The notes: a model not told the origin generated them from the letters alone. Positions 1 to 8,208 are shown, numbered from the stretch's first letter. The stretch is 37,225 bases of DNA from Stenotrophomonas maltophilia (GCF_013464485.1 NZ_RAUX01000014.1:1-37225); one strand, 5' to 3'. Made by a program: numbers and translations.

Positions 1-1
1 T

Positions 2-77
2 GGCCGAGTAGCTCAGTTGGTAGAGCAGGGGATTGAAAATCCCCGTGTCGGCGGTTCGATTCCGTCTTCGGCCACCA
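2..77 (+). tRNA. tRNA-Phe (anticodon GAA)
   Basis: The cloverleaf folds completely: a 7-bp acceptor stem starting GGCCGAG and closing with TTCGGCC (last pair G-U), a D arm, an anticodon stem GGGGA/TCCCC around the loop TTGAAAA giving anticodon GAA (Phe), and a T arm with TTCGATT loop. The CCA end is encoded. A strong terminator follows 7 nt later, so this is the last or only gene of its transcript; the promoter lies before the window. Confidence 0.98.
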
Positions 78-84
78 TCTTCAG

Positions 85-112
85 AGACCTGCAGAAATGC
101 AGGTCTTTTTTT
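85..112 (+). terminator. Rho-independent terminator of tRNA-Phe
   Basis: A perfect 9-bp stem AGACCTGCA/TGCAGGTCT with a GAAA tetraloop is followed directly by a run of seven T. It is placed immediately after the tRNA CCA end. Confidence 0.95.
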
Positions 113-175
113 GCGCGATCGTGTCTGCCGTCTCTGTAGTACCGTCCTTGGTTCACTGCATGGAGCACTGATGAC

Positions 176-751
176 ATGGATGACACCCCTTCCCTGTCCC
201 AACTACAGCAATCGCTGCGACGCCTGCAATGGCTGGTTGCCGGGCTGTCCGTATTGTTGCTTGGCTTGGCCGCAGTCACGGCCTGGCTGCTTTCGCAGCG
301 CGATGCCCCATTACACGTCGATCATTTGAGCACGCGGCAGCTGCAGGTACTCGACGAGCACGGCGTGGTACGGGTGGAGATTGGCCAGGACAGCGTAGAA
401 GAAGGGCGACGAAGCCGCGCTGCCGGCATCCTGATTTTCGACGCTTCCGGCGCCGAGCGAGGCGGCCTGAGCACGTTCGAGGACAACAGCGTCGCTCTTG
501 CCCTGGACGCCCCGAAGGGACAGGGCGAGGACCGGTGGCGGGACCGGGCCGGACTCCGTGTGGACGCCGACGGCTCCGCGCAACTGCTGCTGACCGACAA
601 TCTGACCCGCGGCGCAGTACGCCTGCATTCCAAGGGAACTGGCGGCGGAGGGCTGGACACCTTCAAATGGGATATGGGCAGCGGCACGTTGCATACGCGG
701 ACACTTACCTTTGACGGCGACGAGCGCAGTCAACGCCCGTTCGAGCAGTAG
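176..751 (+). CDS. Membrane-anchored protein of unknown function
   Basis: A 191-aa protein I do not recognise as a named family. One hydrophobic segment lies at about residues 18-40 (LVAGLSVLLLGLAAVTAWLL), preceded by a positively charged RR, so it is probably a signal anchor with the rest outside the cytoplasm. The remainder is soluble, with repeated short motifs typical of beta structure (DEHGVVRVEIGQD, ASGAERGGLSTF, DADGSAQLLLTD) and a Gly-rich stretch near residue 160. The start has GGAG ten nt upstream. Codon use is strongly GC3-biased, like the neighbours. It is convincing as a gene, but the role is unknown; it sits alone between tRNA-Phe and the lipocalin gene. Confidence 0.8.
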   Translation: MDDTPSLSQLQQSLRRLQWLVAGLSVLLLGLAAVTAWLLSQRDAPLHVDHLSTRQLQVLDEHGVVRVEIGQDSVEEGRRSRAAGILIFDASGAERGGLSTFEDNSVALALDAPKGQGEDRWRDRAGLRVDADGSAQLLLTDNLTRGAVRLHSKGTGGGGLDTFKWDMGSGTLHTRTLTFDGDERSQRPFEQ

Positions 752-847
752 CCGCAACTGACGACGGCAATGATGCCGGCGCATGGAACCTTTACACGCG
801 CCCGTGGCCGCTCGCCTAAGCTCAGGACTCCTGCCTGGAGCCTGCCG

Positions 848-1399
848 ATGCCTCTGCGCCCCGCCCTGCTCGCCTGCTTGCTGCTGGCCGCCTCCCCGGT
901 GATCGCCGCCGAACCGGTGCGTGCAGTCGACACGCTGGACATCGATCGCTATGCAGGCCAATGGCACGAGATCGCGCACCTGCCGGTGTCGTTCCAGAAG
1001 CAATGCGTCGGCGAGATCACCGCCAATTATGGGCTGCGCCGCGATGGCCGCATCAGCGTCACCAACGCCTGCCGCAACGGCGACGGAGAACGCGTGGTTG
1101 CTGAAGGCGTGGCACGCCCGGTTGCCGGCCATCCCGGCCAGTTGCAGGTCCGCTTCGTGCCGGACTGGCTGAGCTGGGTGCCACTGGTCTGGGCCGACTA
1201 CTGGGTCCTGGCCCTGGACCCGGACTATCAGTGGGCGTTGGTCGGTGAACCGGACCGTAAGTACCTGTGGATCCTCTCGCGCCTGCCGGAGATGGATCGC
1301 GCCCGGTTCGAACAGCTGAAAGCCAAGGCCGAGACGATGGGCTACGACCTCGGCCCGCTGCGCCTGATGGCACCGTTGCGCGATACATCCGCCGACTGA
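848..1399 (+). CDS. Periplasmic lipocalin family protein (Blc-like)
   Basis: A 183-aa bacterial lipocalin. After a cleavable signal peptide (residues 1 to about 21, ending VIAA) comes the family signature DIDRYAGQWHEIA with the conserved G37-x-W39, followed by the eight-strand barrel pattern (CVGEITANYGLRRDGRISVTNAC, YWVLALDPDYQWALVGEPDRKYLWILSR). Bacterial lipocalins bind lipids such as lysophospholipids and are linked to envelope maintenance. Unlike E. coli Blc there is no good lipobox, since the only cysteine in the leader is at residue 10 and too early, so I infer a soluble periplasmic protein. The start was chosen at 848 because GGAG lies 7 nt upstream and the signal peptide begins there; an in-frame ATG at 770 would add an unlikely N-terminus. 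Confidence 0.9.
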   Translation: MPLRPALLACLLLAASPVIAAEPVRAVDTLDIDRYAGQWHEIAHLPVSFQKQCVGEITANYGLRRDGRISVTNACRNGDGERVVAEGVARPVAGHPGQLQVRFVPDWLSWVPLVWADYWVLALDPDYQWALVGEPDRKYLWILSRLPEMDRARFEQLKAKAETMGYDLGPLRLMAPLRDTSAD

Positions 1400-1561
1400 A
1401 CCACCCCGCATCCGGCGCGCTACACGCGCCCGATGCGGCACCGCGCACGCCCAGTCGCCATCTTCACGCGCTACCCTCTGCGACGGGTCGCCACAGGCGA
1501 TCCAAACGACCATACGCCGTAGTATGCTTATCCAACGCACCCCTCCAGAGGACCTGCGCCC

Positions 1562-2038
1562 ATGCTCCACCGTTTCCGTATCGCCTTGATCGTCCTGAGC
1601 ACCCTCGCCCTTGCCGCCTGTGGCAACGGCATCGTCAAGCGTGTTTCGGAACCGGCGGCCAGCCTGCAGCAGCTGACCGTGCGCGCCGACGGCAACTGGA
1701 CCGTGGCCCTGCGCCTGCAGAACTTCAGCTCCATGCCGATGACCTTCGACGATGTCTCGCTGGCGCTGACCGTGGGCGACAGCGACGCCGGCACCCTGCA
1801 GGCCAAGCCGGGCATCTCCATCGGCGGCACCTCGGCCGATGTCATCAATGTCGACCTGGCGCCCAGCTCGGCCGCACGCCTGGTGGTGGCCGACGCATTG
1901 GCCAGCAACCGCACCCTGGCTTACGGCCTGAAGGGAACGGTCGCGGCCACGCCGCAGGAAAAGAAGCAGCGCAGCTTCGACATCAGCAACCGCAGCACCC
2001 TCAACCAGGCCCCGGGCCTGCCGGGCGTGCTGCGCTGA
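1562..2038 (+). CDS. Small lipoprotein, possibly LEA type 2-like
   Basis: A 158-aa protein with a clear lipoprotein signal peptide: a hydrophobic stretch ending LALAAC, with the lipidated Cys at residue 20. The mature part has alternating beta strands (QQLTVRADGNWTVALRLQNFS, FDDVSLALTV) that resemble the LEA type 2/WHy fold found in bacterial lipoproteins. That family call is a guess from the pattern; the lipoprotein call is firm. An AGAGG ribosome site lies about 12 nt upstream of the ATG. It is separated from the acyl-CoA dehydrogenase gene by 66 bp that hold a SMAG-like palindrome. Confidence 0.85.
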   Translation: MLHRFRIALIVLSTLALAACGNGIVKRVSEPAASLQQLTVRADGNWTVALRLQNFSSMPMTFDDVSLALTVGDSDAGTLQAKPGISIGGTSADVINVDLAPSSAARLVVADALASNRTLAYGLKGTVAATPQEKKQRSFDISNRSTLNQAPGLPGVLR

Positions 2039-2053
2039 CCCCCGCTTTCCGCC

Positions 2054-2073
2054 GCGGCGCCCGGCGCCGCTAC
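2054..2073 (-). repeat. SMAG-like palindrome
   Basis: On the minus strand this reads GTAG followed by a GC-only hairpin, arms GCGGCGC and GCGCCGC around CGG. The GTAG head and stem place it with the SMAG repeats, although it is a divergent copy. Confidence 0.5.
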
Positions 2074-2104
2074 CCCCTGTCCCTGATCAAATCGAGACGT
2101 ACCG

Positions 2105-3895
2105 ATGAGCAGCTACACCGCCCCGCTTTCCGACCTCCGTTTCGCCCTGCACGATGTGCTCAAGGTCGAACCCCTGTTCGCCCGCCTGGGCTTCACCGAC
2201 GCCACCGCCGACGTGGTCGATGCCGTGCTGGAAGAAGCCGGCCGCTTCAGCGCCACCGTGCTGGCCCCGCTCAACAGCGTCGGCGACGAGATCGGCTGCG
2301 TGCTCGACCAGGCCACCGGTGAAGTGACCACCCCGCCCGGCTTCAAGCAGGCCTACGACCAGTTCGTCGATGGCGGCTGGACCGGCCTGACCGCCTCGCC
2401 GGAACTCGGCGGCCAGGGCCTGCCGCACACCCTGGGCGTGCCACTGAACGAAATGATCAACGCCGCCAACCTTGCGTGGGGCAACTTCCCGCTGCTCTCG
2501 CACGGCGCCATCGAAGCACTGAAGCAGCACGGCGAGGCGTGGCAGCACGAGGCCTTCCTCAAGCCGCTGATCGAAGGCCGCTGGACCGGCACCATGTGCC
2601 TGACCGAGCCGCACTGCGGCACCGACCTGGGCCTGCTGAAGACCAAGGCCGAGCCGAATGCCGATGGCAGCTATTCGATCACCGGCACCAAGATCTTCAT
2701 CACCGCCGGCGAACACGACCTGACCGGCAACATCGTGCACCTGGTGCTGGCCAAGCTGCCCGACGCTCCTCCGGGCGCCAAGGGCATCTCGCTGTTCGTC
2801 ACCCCGAAGTTCAAGGTCGACCGCGACGGCAACGTCGGCGAGCGCAATGCGCTGCGCTGCGGTTCGATCGAGCACAAGATGGGCATCAAGGGCTCGGTCA
2901 CATGCGTGATGAACTTCGATGGTGCACAGGGCTACCTGGTCGGCCAGCCGCACAAGGGCCTGCAGGCGATGTTCACCATGATGAACACCGCGCGCCTGGG
3001 CGTCGGCCTGCAGGGCATCGGCCTGTCCGAACGCGCCTACCAGAACGCACTGAAGTACAGCCGTGAGCGCCTGCAGTCGCGCGCACTGAGTGGTGCCAAG
3101 TTCCCCGACAAGCCGGCGGACCCGATCCTGGTACACCCGGATGTGCGGCGCATGCTGCTGACGGTGAAGTCGCTGGTCGAAGGCAGCCGCCTGCTGGCCC
3201 TGCACGCCGCTACCCTGATCGACGTTGCCCATCACGCCGAGGATGCTGCCGAGCGCGAGCGCGCCGACACCCTGGTGAGCTTCCTGACCCCGATCTCCAA
3301 GGCCTGCCAGACCGAATGGGGCATCGAGAACACCTACAACGCCCTGCAGTGCTTCGGCGGCCACGGCTACATCCGCGAGCACGGCATGGAGCAGCTGGCC
3401 CGCGATGCCCGCATCACCACGCTGTATGAAGGCACCACCGGCATCCAGGCGCTGGACCTGATCGGCCGCAAGACCGCGTCCAGCCAGGGCGCCGGACTGA
3501 AGCTGATGCTGGCCGAGATTGAAGCCTTCGCCAAGGAACACGAGGGCAATGAAGCATTGGTCGAGTTCATCGGCCCGCTGCGCGCCAAGGCCGCCGAATG
3601 GGGCAAGCTGACCCTGGACGTGCTGCAGCGCGCGGCCGCCAACCCGGACGAACTGGGCGCGGCCAGCTATGACTACCTGTTCTATTCGGGCTACGTGGTG
3701 CTGGCTTACTGGTGGGCCCGCAGCGTGGCGGCCGCCGATGCCAGCGCGCACGGCGCCGCTTTCGCCCAGGGCAAGCGCGAGACCGCACGGTTCTACTTCG
3801 CCCGCGTGCTGCCGCGTACGCTCAGCCACGCCGCCGCGATCCAGGCCGGCGCCGCCCCGCTGATGGCGATGGACGACGAGCGCTTCGGCGCCTGA
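2105..3895 (+). CDS. Acyl-CoA dehydrogenase with C-terminal extension domain
   Basis: A 596-aa FAD enzyme of the long acyl-CoA dehydrogenase group (FadE5-like length), which introduces the trans-2 double bond in fatty acyl-CoA beta-oxidation. Order: an N-terminal helical domain (about 40-160), a middle beta domain with MCLTEPHCGTDLG and GTKIFITAGEHD that contacts FAD, a C-terminal helical domain with NTARLGVGLQGIG and LQCFGGHGYIREHGMEQLARDARI, and an extra C-terminal domain from about residue 470 (the acetyl-CoA dehydrogenase-type C-terminal domain). The catalytic base is very likely Glu442 in YEGTTGIQ. Electrons would go to ETF. Nothing in the neighbourhood narrows the chain-length preference. 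The start is the only good ATG and has a weak ribosome site. Confidence 0.95.
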   Translation: MSSYTAPLSDLRFALHDVLKVEPLFARLGFTDATADVVDAVLEEAGRFSATVLAPLNSVGDEIGCVLDQATGEVTTPPGFKQAYDQFVDGGWTGLTASPELGGQGLPHTLGVPLNEMINAANLAWGNFPLLSHGAIEALKQHGEAWQHEAFLKPLIEGRWTGTMCLTEPHCGTDLGLLKTKAEPNADGSYSITGTKIFITAGEHDLTGNIVHLVLAKLPDAPPGAKGISLFVTPKFKVDRDGNVGERNALRCGSIEHKMGIKGSVTCVMNFDGAQGYLVGQPHKGLQAMFTMMNTARLGVGLQGIGLSERAYQNALKYSRERLQSRALSGAKFPDKPADPILVHPDVRRMLLTVKSLVEGSRLLALHAATLIDVAHHAEDAAERERADTLVSFLTPISKACQTEWGIENTYNALQCFGGHGYIREHGMEQLARDARITTLYEGTTGIQALDLIGRKTASSQGAGLKLMLAEIEAFAKEHEGNEALVEFIGPLRAKAAEWGKLTLDVLQRAAANPDELGAASYDYLFYSGYVVLAYWWARSVAAADASAHGAAFAQGKRETARFYFARVLPRTLSHAAAIQAGAAPLMAMDDERFGA

Positions 3896-3919
3896 GCCGG
3901 GCGGCGCCCGGCACCCGCG

Positions 3920-3943
3920 GTAGTGCCGGCCGCTGGCCGGCCA
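3920..3943 (+). repeat. SMAG repeat
   Basis: GTAG followed by the palindrome TGCCGGCC-GCT-GGCCGGCCA. SMAGs (Stenotrophomonas maltophilia GTAG) are REP-like palindromes dispersed in the gaps of S. maltophilia chromosomes. This copy opens the 507-bp gene-free island between the acyl-CoA dehydrogenase and the HNH gene. Confidence 0.85.
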
Positions 3944-3992
3944 CCGCAACAGCAACATCAACGGCAAGAGCTGGCTTCCTGCGGGGTGGCGA

Positions 3993-4084
3993 GGTGGGTC
4001 CAATTGCGGGGGACGCTGCAAGTACGTCCATGTAAGCTCGGTCGCCGCATCCATGCGGCTCACGCCCCCGCAACCGGACCCACC
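3993..4084. mobile_element. MITE-like 92-bp palindromic element
   Basis: The ends form a 20-bp terminal inverted repeat that matches at 18 positions: the left end reads GGTGGGTCCAATTGCGGGGG and the reverse of the right end reads GGTGGGTCCGGTTGCGGGGG. The 52-bp interior contains a small palindrome CCGCATCCATGCGG. It has no coding capacity. The form fits a non-autonomous element or a large REP-like unit; no target-site duplication was obvious. The identity as a mobile element is inferred from the shape only. Confidence 0.5.
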
Positions 4085-4110
4085 CCGCCCTCGACAGATT
4101 TCTGCTGCTG

Positions 4111-4158
4111 GTAGGTGTCGACCTTGGTCGACACCGTAGATCCACGCCATGCGTGGAT
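4111..4158 (+). repeat. Two head-to-tail SMAG repeats
   Basis: Two adjacent copies in the same orientation: 4111-4135 reads GTAG + GTGTCGACC-TT-GGTCGACACC, and 4136-4158 reads GTAG + ATCCACGC-CAT-GCGTGGAT. The stems differ completely in sequence but share the GTAG head and size, which is how SMAG subfamilies differ from each other. Confidence 0.8.
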
Positions 4159-4182
4159 GGAAACCACCGAAATCCATCTGGA

Positions 4183-4321
4183 GAAAAGCCCCCTTTTGTT
4201 AAAGGGGGCGCGCCGACAGGCGCGGGGATTAGGAAGAATGCGCGGGCAACCCAGCGCGCCAACGGCGGGCTGGGTTGCTAAAGGGGGGCGCACCGACAGG
4301 TGCGGGGATAGGAGGAATGCG
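4183..4321. repeat. Structured tandem repeat array upstream of the HNH gene
   Basis: Two imperfect 41-bp direct repeats (4202-4242 and 4281-4321) each hold a hairpin with a GACA loop: CGCGCC-GACA-GGCGCG in copy 1 and CGCACC-GACA-GGTGCG in copy 2. The G-C to A-T change is compensatory, which supports a selected structure. Between them is another hairpin with 10-bp arms (4246-4255 and 4269-4278). At the left end, GCCCCCTTT-TGTT-AAAGGGGGC (4188-4209) would read on the minus strand as a hairpin followed by TTTTC, like a terminator. No protein gene was found here. It may be a dispersed repeat or part of a minus-strand RNA. Confidence 0.55.
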
Positions 4322-4324
4322 TGG

Positions 4325-4386
4325 ACCTGAATCTTGCGATTTGGGCATCGCCCTCGGGGCGATACCCAAATCGCAATGATTCAGGT
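4325..4386. repeat. Long near-perfect hairpin before the HNH gene
   Basis: A 62-bp inverted repeat whose arms begin ACCTGAATC and end GATTCAGGT, continue through TTGCGATTTGGG/CCCAAATCGCAA and close with ATCGCCC/GGGCGAT around a 3-nt loop. Only one unpaired T and one C/A mismatch interrupt about 28 pairs. It ends 16 bp before the ATG of the HNH gene. The right end is followed by TATAAG, a possible -10 element. Confidence 0.8.
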
Positions 4387-4402
4387 ATAAGCTGTTCTCC
4401 CG

Positions 4403-5068
4403 ATGGAGACAGACACTACACGCTTGGGTCTGATCGAAGCCGGAGCTCCGTTTTCTGCTCCGGGCGCCGAAGCATCGCCCAACGCCACGACGCTGCATCG
4501 CCCCGGTTCGGTCCGGCTGCTCTCGCTTGATGCTCACGGACGCGTACTGGACTGGATCACCTGGCAGGATGCCGCGTGCCTCTACGCCCGCGAAGCCGTC
4601 GCGTGGACACTCGGCGATCCCTGCCTGCACATCCACGGCGGCACCAACCGCTTCAGCGGTCTGCAGAGCGGGATGGACCTGCACCCGATCATCGCCGCGC
4701 GCGGCCACGCCCGCTCCCGTGCGATCGACCCGACGCCGAACCTGACCAACCCGGCCCTGTTCGCCCGCGACGCCCACCTGTGCATGTACTGCGGCCAGCA
4801 GTTCAACCGCCCCACGCTCACCCGCGACCACGTCATGCCGCTGTCCAAGGGCGGCCTGGACTGCTGGGAAAACGTGGTCACCGCCTGCTTCCACTGCAAC
4901 TCACGCAAGAGCGACCGCACCCCGCAGCAGGCCGGAATGCCACTGCTGGCGGTGCCCTACCGGCCCAGCTGGATCGAGCATCTGATCCTGTCCAACCGCA
5001 ACATCCTGGCCGACCAGATGGCCTTCCTGAAGGCGCAATTGCCGAAGCGCTCAAAACTGAGCACCTGA
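4403..5068 (+). CDS. HNH endonuclease family protein
   Basis: A 221-aa protein with a zinc-supported HNH nuclease domain: CMYC (Cys127, Cys130), then the catalytic RDHVMP with Asp142-His143, Asn157 in WENVV, and CFHCN (Cys162, Cys165). HNH domains cut DNA with one divalent metal, but many chromosomal members like this one have no known target. The N-terminal 100 residues (LLSLDAHGRVLDWITWQDAACLYA) and the C-terminal tail (LAVPYRPSWIEHLILSNRNILADQMAFL) look like a conserved chromosomal type rather than a phage or restriction protein. There is no ribosome site before the ATG; with TATAAG at 4386-4391 the message may be nearly leaderless. The first 35 residues are low-complexity, so the true start could be later. 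Confidence 0.9.
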   Translation: METDTTRLGLIEAGAPFSAPGAEASPNATTLHRPGSVRLLSLDAHGRVLDWITWQDAACLYAREAVAWTLGDPCLHIHGGTNRFSGLQSGMDLHPIIAARGHARSRAIDPTPNLTNPALFARDAHLCMYCGQQFNRPTLTRDHVMPLSKGGLDCWENVVTACFHCNSRKSDRTPQQAGMPLLAVPYRPSWIEHLILSNRNILADQMAFLKAQLPKRSKLST

Positions 5069-5170
5069 ATCGCTGAAAATGCAACCCTCACCGTCCTGTC
5101 ACGGGCGGCGGCGTTTGCTTGCCCCACCCCCGTTTGAGGGCGAAAATGGGCGTTCAGAACAAGTGCGAAC

Positions 5171-7081
5171 ATGATGATCGACTCTGCCCGCTATCCCCGC
5201 CTCGCGCGCATCCAGACACCGGATGACCTGCGCACGTTCGACGAATCCGAAATGAGGGCGGTCGCCGACGAACTGCGCGCCTACCTCATCGAATCGGTGG
5301 GCAAGAGCGGCGGCCACTTCGCTGCCGGCCTGGGCGTGATCGAACTCACCGTGGCCCTGCACTACCTGTACCAGACCCCGCATGACCAGCTGGTCTGGGA
5401 TGTCGGCCACCAGACCTACCCGCACAAGATCCTCACCGGCCGTCGCGACGAGATCCATACCGTCAAGCAGAAGGACGGCGTGGCGCCGTTCCCGAAGCGC
5501 GAGGAAAGCGAGTACGACACCTTTGGCGTCGGCCACTCCTCCACCTCGATCTCGGCCGCACTCGGCATGGCCATCGCGCGCCAGTCCGAAGGCGACGACC
5601 GCAAGATCGTGGCGGTGATCGGTGACGGCGCGATGACCGCCGGCATGGCCTTCGAAGCGCTGATGCACGCCGGCGGCATGGACCCGGAACCGAACCTGCT
5701 GGTGATCCTCAACGACAACAACATGTCGATCTCCGAGGCGGTCGGCGGCCTGACCAAGATGCTGGGCCGCGCCACCGGCAGCCGCACCCTCAATGCACTG
5801 CGCGAAGGCGGCAAGAAGATCCTCGGCGACAAGAAGAACAATCCGGCACGCTTCGTGAAGCGCTGGGAAGAGCATTGGAAGGGCATGTTCGTGCCGTCCA
5901 CGATGTTCGAGGAAATGGGCTTCCACTACACCGGCCCGATCGACGGCCACGACATGCCTGCCCTGCTGTCCACGCTGAAGACGCTGCGCGCCTCCAAGGG
6001 CCCGAAGCTGCTGCACGTGATGACCACCAAGGGCAAGGGCTACGAGCCAGCCGAGGGCGACCAGATCGGTTACCACGCGGTGGGCCCGTTCGATCCGGAC
6101 AAGGGCCTGGTGGCCAAGGCTGGCGCCAAGAAGCCGACCTACACCGATGTGTTCAGCGACTGGCTGTGCGATGCTGCCGCGGCCGAGCCACGCCTGTATG
6201 GCATCACGCCGGCGATGCGCGAAGGCTCCGGCCTGGTGCGTTTCAGCAAGGAATACCCGCAGCGCTATTTCGACGTGGCAATTGCCGAGCAGCACGCAGT
6301 CACCCTCGCCGCCGGCATGGCCACCCAGGGCGGCAAGCCGGTGGTGGCGATCTACTCCACCTTCCTGCAGCGCGCGTACGACCAGCTGGTACATGACGTC
6401 GCCATCCAGGACCTGGACGTATTGTTCGCCATCGACCGTGCCGGCGTGGTCGGCCCGGACGGTGCGACCCATGCCGGCAACCTCGACCTGAGCTTCCTGC
6501 GCTGCGTGCCGAACCTGGTGGTGATGGCGCCATCCAATGAAGCCGAGTGCCGGCAGATGCTCAGTACCGGCCTGCAGCACCCGGGCCCGGCCGCCGTGCG
6601 CTATCCGCGTGGTACCGGCACCGGCGTTGCGGCCGGCACCGACCTGTCCACCCTGCCGATCGGCAAGGGCGAGCTGCGCCTGCAGGGCAGCCGCATCGCC
6701 CTGCTCGCTTTCGGCAGCGCCGTGGCCGCCGCCGAGCAGGTCGGCCGCGAACTGGGCCTGAGCGTGGTCAACATGCGCTTCATCAAGCCACTGGACCGTG
6801 AGCTGGTACTGGCCATCGCCGCCCAGCACGAAGGCCTGGTGACGATCGAAGACAACGTGGTGGCTGGCGGCGCTGGTTCCGGTGTCGGTGAACTGCTCAA
6901 TGCCGAGGACGTGCTGCGCCCGATCCTGCACCTGGGCCTACCCGACAGCTACCAGCACCACGCCAGCCGCGAGGACCTGCTGGCTGAAGCCGGTATCGAT
7001 GCCGCAGGCATCCGTGCAGCGGTACTCAAGCGCTGGCCGCAGCTGGCGCCGGGCACCCCGCCACTCAGCGAGGCGAGCTGA
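5171..7081 (+). CDS. dxs: 1-deoxy-D-xylulose-5-phosphate synthase
   Basis: A 636-aa thiamine diphosphate enzyme that condenses pyruvate and glyceraldehyde 3-phosphate to 1-deoxy-D-xylulose 5-phosphate, the entry step of the MEP isoprenoid pathway. The domains follow the DXS order: a ThDP-binding pyrimidine-type N-terminal region with [21 protein letters not shown] and [13 protein letters not shown], the ThDP-Mg motif GDGAMTAG (Gly151-Asp152-Gly153) closing with NDNNMSIS (Asn181), a transketolase-like central domain with [17 protein letters not shown] (conserved Glu373), and a C-terminal domain from about 505. Length is typical. Two ATGs stand in tandem (5171 and 5174); either could be used. 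It sits alone, as dxs often does in xanthomonads. Confidence 0.98.
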   Translation: MMIDSARYPRLARIQTPDDLRTFDESEMRAVADELRAYLIESVGKSGGHFAAGLGVIELTVALHYLYQTPHDQLVWDVGHQTYPHKILTGRRDEIHTVKQKDGVAPFPKREESEYDTFGVGHSSTSISAALGMAIARQSEGDDRKIVAVIGDGAMTAGMAFEALMHAGGMDPEPNLLVILNDNNMSISEAVGGLTKMLGRATGSRTLNALREGGKKILGDKKNNPARFVKRWEEHWKGMFVPSTMFEEMGFHYTGPIDGHDMPALLSTLKTLRASKGPKLLHVMTTKGKGYEPAEGDQIGYHAVGPFDPDKGLVAKAGAKKPTYTDVFSDWLCDAAAAEPRLYGITPAMREGSGLVRFSKEYPQRYFDVAIAEQHAVTLAAGMATQGGKPVVAIYSTFLQRAYDQLVHDVAIQDLDVLFAIDRAGVVGPDGATHAGNLDLSFLRCVPNLVVMAPSNEAECRQMLSTGLQHPGPAAVRYPRGTGTGVAAGTDLSTLPIGKGELRLQGSRIALLAFGSAVAAAEQVGRELGLSVVNMRFIKPLDRELVLAIAAQHEGLVTIEDNVVAGGAGSGVGELLNAEDVLRPILHLGLPDSYQHHASREDLLAEAGIDAAGIRAAVLKRWPQLAPGTPPLSEAS

Positions 7082-7144
7082 GGCCGATCCCCACTCCGTG
7101 GATAACGGGCTCCCGAAAGATGATCTGGCCTGGAGCCCCAACCC

Positions 7145-7348
7145 TCAGCCGTAACTGACCGCTTCCACGAAGGCGCCGCTGGCCTCCACCCGCACGGCAG
7201 CGCGCTGCCCGGTATCAACAAAGTGCAGGCGCGCCAGGGTTTCAGCGAAGTCGAAGGCCCGGGCACCGTCGCGGAAATCGATCGGCTCCGGCCGGTCCGG
7301 ATGCAGTACACGCCATTGGCGCTGTTCGCATTGCAGGCGGATCAACAT
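7145..7348 (-). CDS. Small conserved protein, paralog of the 8209-8415 product
   Basis: A 67-aa protein (MLIRLQCEQRQWRVLHPD...) of unknown function. It aligns along its whole length with the product of the gene at 8209-8415: both share xQCxxRxWxVLxP, an alanine-rich helix (GARAFDFAETLA / GAEAFDAAAALA), TGQRxxVRVEAxG and a final hydrophobic strand. The shape, strand-helix-strand with G..V near the end, recalls DUF2188-type small proteins, but that is tentative. The start was chosen at 7348, with AAGGAG ideally placed upstream; a longer frame from 7414 lacks such a site. The pair flanks a DUF3011 gene, all on the minus strand. Confidence 0.75.
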   Translation of the reverse strand: MLIRLQCEQRQWRVLHPDRPEPIDFRDGARAFDFAETLARLHFVDTGQRAAVRVEASGAFVEAVSYG

Positions 7349-7412
7349 GCAGCTCACTCCTTGAGACAGCGTATCGACGGTGGGCGGGACATGTGTGCCG
7401 TTTGCGGCACTC

Positions 7413-7418
7413 ATTATC
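7413..7418 (-). promoter_or_regulatory. Candidate -10 element for the small gene at 7145-7348
   Basis: On the minus strand this reads GATAAT, five of six matches to TATAAT, about 65 bp before the start codon. No convincing -35 was seen at 17-18 bp. The stretch 7429-7515 upstream is unusually AT-rich for this genome and includes a 6-bp palindrome ATCAGA-TTAT-TCTGAT (7487-7502). Confidence 0.35.
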
Positions 7419-7518
7419 GCGACGAGTCAGGAGCACACAGAAATGCCCCTGATCGCAGAAGATACGACGTTCAAAATGTGAGCTGTATCAGATTATTCTG
7501 ATTTTCGAGGACTCCCGC

Positions 7519-8076
7519 TCAATTCACCTGGAACTGTGCGCGGCAGCCATCGCTGACCCAGATCCCGCGGCGGTCCCAGCCCCAGGTCCGGCCTTCAATG
7601 CAGGCGCTGCGCGAATCCTGGCGGACCAGTCGCACACCTCGGCGGATACGGGCATCGCAGTATTCCTGGCGGTGTCCGTTGGAGTGGCAGGTGATCACGT
7701 CCCCACCGCCCCATCCATTGCTGCTGTTGCCCCAGCCGCCGCCATGACTGCCACCCCAGCCGCGGCGGTATTCACCCACGAACTCGGCCCGGCAGCCTTG
7801 GGTAACCCAGATGCCATAGCGGGATTGCCCCCAGGTCTCACCTTCCACGCACGGCGAGCCGGACAACTGGCGGATCATCCGGGCGCGACCTTCCAGACGG
7901 CACTCGTTGCTGCGATTCTTGATCGACTCGCAGCGCACGATTCCACTCCCCTCACGGCCACCGTAGCGGTCATCGTCATACCCGAAGCCATAGCTCTGCG
8001 CCTGGGCACCGCCCGCGGCCGCCAGCATGGGCAGGAGGGTGCAGGCCAGGGTTCGCCAGGTGAGTGCCTTGCCCAT
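7519..8076 (-). CDS. DUF3011 domain protein, exported
   Basis: A 185-aa secreted protein with a signal peptide (residues 1 to about 26, ending GAQAQ) and two copies of the DUF3011 module, joined by a linker rich in Gly, Trp and Ser (about 105-125). Each module runs CES/CHS...(N)ECRLEG...RLV(R/I)Q.S...C(V/I)EG.TWG(Q/W)...GIWV..GCRAEF: cysteines and the TWGW/GIWV motifs are repeated. Function is unknown; the cysteines suggest disulfide-bonded periplasmic units. The start at 8076 carries CGGAGA upstream and begins the signal peptide. A paralog with the same two-module layout is at 14136-14645. Confidence 0.88.
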   Translation of the reverse strand: MGKALTWRTLACTLLPMLAAAGGAQAQSYGFGYDDDRYGGREGSGIVRCESIKNRSNECRLEGRARMIRQLSGSPCVEGETWGQSRYGIWVTQGCRAEFVGEYRRGWGGSHGGGWGNSSNGWGGGDVITCHSNGHRQEYCDARIRRGVRLVRQDSRSACIEGRTWGWDRRGIWVSDGCRAQFQVN

Positions 8077-8208
8077 CGGAATCTCCGGATGAATACGATG
8101 GCGCAAGCATCGGGGATTCATCGCGTGGCGCACAGGGGGGCCGCCTTCAGCGGTTCTTTCCCCATTCAAACAGCTCAACCGTGGCTGACTGCGCCCCGGC
8201 CGGAGGAC

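Noticed and set aside
2087-4177. A 696-codon minus-strand frame opposite the acyl-CoA dehydrogenase
   Set aside because: Shadow of the real gene and of the MITE-like element; no family resemblance.
4321-4530. A 69-codon frame from GTG 4321 with an ideal AGGAGG upstream
   Set aside because: It runs through the long hairpin and overlaps the HNH gene out of frame; composition is not gene-like. The AGGAGG belongs to the repeat unit.
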